Source: Chitinispirillales bacterium ANBcel5
GTDB lineage: Bacteria > Fibrobacterota > Chitinivibrionia > Chitinivibrionales > Chitinispirillaceae
Length of the DNA: 64,000 nt
Reading direction: 5' to 3'
Assembly: GCA_029688955.1 (NCBI GenBank)
Contig: JARUKZ010000008.1
Span: 62,001-126,000 of the forward strand
Below the pieces are notes generated by a model, which saw only the letters and a program-made list of their open reading frames with translations, was not told the origin of the DNA and did not search any database. A program made the translations under genes and the position numbers. Shown in pieces: positions 62,810 to 64,000 of the stretch (within the stretch, counting starts at the first letter, position 1; every line of letters starts with the position of its first letter).

Positions 62810-64000
62810 TTAATTCCTCATCCCCACGATAATCGCCACAGTCGAAACCACAGTCGCCGCGGCGCTTATAATCGGTGACCACCGTCTGATCCATTTGTCT
62901 TCCTCAGCTTCGGGGACCATAATGATATCCCCCGCGGCGAGGCATGTTGGCTCGCTTATGGAGTAGGCATCATCGGTAAATGGGGTGATTGTTTTTACAT
63001 TTCTCCTGTCGGCGGTTCTGGTAAATCCGCCGGCCTGTTGTATATAGTAACCCGCGTCTTTTCCACTTCTATAGGGGTAGGCCCCCGGCATGCGGACACT
63101 TCCGCTTACATACACATTTACCTCAACGGGCGGTATAACGATCTCATCACCGTCTTCAAGGGGTGTTTGTTTTCTGGAGATGGGGATTACGGCATAGTCT
63201 TTTGACGCAGCCAGATAGTGAAAGCCGCCTGTTACTTCTGGCCGTACATTTGTTTGCCCCGCGAGAAACGCTTCCGCGGGCTGTTTGTTTACCTTTCCCT
63301 TGCGAATCAGGTAGGCGCGGTTGATATCCCCTCTCGGCGAAGCCCCCCCTGCTTTTTCCATAATAACAGAAAGTGGTGTTTGACCATGCGTGATGGGATA
63401 GAGCCCCGGCCTTGCAGCTTCACCACTTACCCGCGCGACCGAGTGACGGGGTACGTTTTCTTTGGGCAAAACAGAGATAAAGTCTTTATTCTTAATTGGC
63501 ATATCAGCGAGCTCATCGAGGGTATAGGCGCGCTTCTCTTTTCCATCACGGTGAAGCACAATGGCCGAAGAATCCGCGTCCGCGGTAAAGGTAAAGAGTG
63601 AGAGAAACTCTTTAACTGTCTCACCCTCAGCGATGGGAACCCGTCCGGTAAGATATCCTCTTACCTCTCCCTGTACATCGGCAAAATCAACGGCGAAATC
63701 GAGACGCACACTCATGCCAGCGTTTATGAAGGGATTATGAGAATAATCACCATCATTTAGAAACTTCAACAGATCGACCACCTGGGTTTCGCCATGTTTT
63801 TTCACCTGTACAGCACGGCTGTTAATAACCCTGAGGTCAGGAGTTTCATTCACCGAAGCCCGTGAGATTATGTCGTAAACCCGTAACGCGGGTGGAACAT
63901 AGTAGGTTCCGGCTTTCACGCCTGCCCCATGAATAGTAACGGGCACCAGTTCAACCTCTGAATACCGTGGAGTGAAAGGGGTTAACTGAGCAACAACACT
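62810..64000 (-). CDS. polysaccharide export protein with SLBB domains (Wza-like), 5' end outside the window
   Basis: At least 396 residues are present; the frame continues beyond the window end (SVVAQLTPFTPRYSEVELVP reads through the last 60 bp). Several soluble-ligand-binding beta-grasp (SLBB) repeats are visible: GAGVKAGTYYVPPALRVYDI, RVSGEAARPGLYPITHGQTP, YVSGSVRMPGAYPYRSGKDA with QQAGGFTRTADRRNVK. The C-terminus has a hydrophobic helix (SPIISAAATVVSTVAIIVGM), unusual for Wza but seen in SLBB export proteins of FCB bacteria. It would form the outer-membrane/periplasmic export channel with the Wzc-like partner. Confidence 0.88.
   Translation of the reverse strand, partial: SVVAQLTPFTPRYSEVELVPVTIHGAGVKAGTYYVPPALRVYDIISRASVNETPDLRVINSRAVQVKKHGETQVVDLLKFLNDGDYSHNPFINAGMSVRLDFAVDFADVQGEVRGYLTGRVPIAEGETVKEFLSLFTFTADADSSAIVLHRDGKEKRAYTLDELADMPIKNKDFISVLPKENVPRHSVARVSGEAARPGLYPITHGQTPLSVIMEKAGGASPRGDINRAYLIRKGKVNKQPAEAFLAGQTNVRPEVTGGFHYLAASKDYAVIPISRKQTPLEDGDEIVIPPVEVNVYVSGSVRMPGAYPYRSGKDAGYYIQQAGGFTRTADRRNVKTITPFTDDAYSISEPTCLAAGDIIMVPEAEEDKWIRRWSPIISAAATVVSTVAIIVGMRN

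Noticed and set aside
61977..62813. Long open frames in the P/Q array (Thr/Ser- and Arg-rich products)
   Set aside because: Unit lengths of 47 and 55 bp rotate the frame from unit to unit and several frames are open at once, so these are repeat artefacts.
1..64000. tRNA or rRNA genes
   Set aside because: Reading the gene-free stretches, I saw no cloverleaf-like stretch or conserved rRNA sequence; a covariance search was not possible here.

Overview
The window is a stretch of a Gram-negative bacterial chromosome with moderate GC. A dockerin-bearing lipoprotein, a secreted beta-helix protein with a FlgD-like C-terminal tail, a zinc-linked outer-membrane barrel, and a Wza/Wzc-type exopolysaccharide locus suggest a member of the FCB group. 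A Fibrobacterota / Chitinispirillum-like polysaccharide degrader fits best. That placement is inference; no rRNA or tRNA gene was seen to test it.

Layout. 1-1,050: 5' part of recA (minus), a 29-residue mS38/COX24-like basic ribosomal protein and a 40-residue membrane peptide with a Cys-rich tail. 1,059-4,763: pyruvate dehydrogenase operon (E2, E1beta, E1alpha, without E3) led by a flavin-binding PPOX-like gene. 4,933-8,859: alkaline-phosphatase-superfamily hydrolase, thioredoxin-like protein, DUF4168 protein and a Bax-inhibitor-1 family protein. 9,216-11,422: a broken SPASM-type radical SAM gene and a dockerin lipoprotein with a perfect inverted repeat upstream. 11,520-16,250: a six-gene metal (zinc) operon joining an ABC importer to an outer-membrane barrel, a His-rich lipoprotein and a small His/Cys protein. 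16,647-19,572: a PAS histidine kinase that starts inside a decayed mscS gene. 19,705-25,312: nagB, sbcC and sbcD. 25,724-35,473: a signalling block with a pseudo-receiver histidine kinase coupled to a double-domain KaiC-like ATPase, a HEAT-like protein and a 1,779-residue hybrid kinase with two receivers.

35,474-42,066 is repeat-rich accessory DNA. It holds an 8-bp microsatellite, an IS3 remnant, an 85-88 bp tandem duplication, several families of GC-rich palindromes, a DUF559 endonuclease flanked by about 200-bp direct repeats, a divergent pair of paralogous unknown genes, and an array of four 43-bp palindromes closed by matching inverted ends. A beta-CASP RNase sits inside this region.

42,067-64,000 is a surface/exopolysaccharide locus. 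On the plus strand are a GDP-mannose-type Nudix hydrolase, fcl and gmd (GDP-L-fucose supply) and a GT4 glycosyltransferase. Converging on them, on the minus strand, is a long gene train: Wza-like SLBB export protein (runs off the window), Wzc-like tyrosine autokinase, TagA/WecG transferase, CgeB-like transferase, Wzx flippase, Wzy polymerase, GT2, GT14, two GT4 enzymes and a secreted beta-helix protein. The middle of the train (about 50.2-57.6 kb) is visibly AT-richer, consistent with transfer or serotype switching. Between the export gene and the autokinase lie a 13-unit two-type minisatellite, a large cruciform and a heptamer repeat in the autokinase leader.

No CRISPR array, tRNA or rRNA was found. 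The strongest candidates for new biology are the zinc operon, the repeat-flanked DUF559 unit, the divergent paralogue pair next to the palindrome array, the KaiC/pseudo-receiver pair and the two-unit minisatellite inside the polysaccharide locus.
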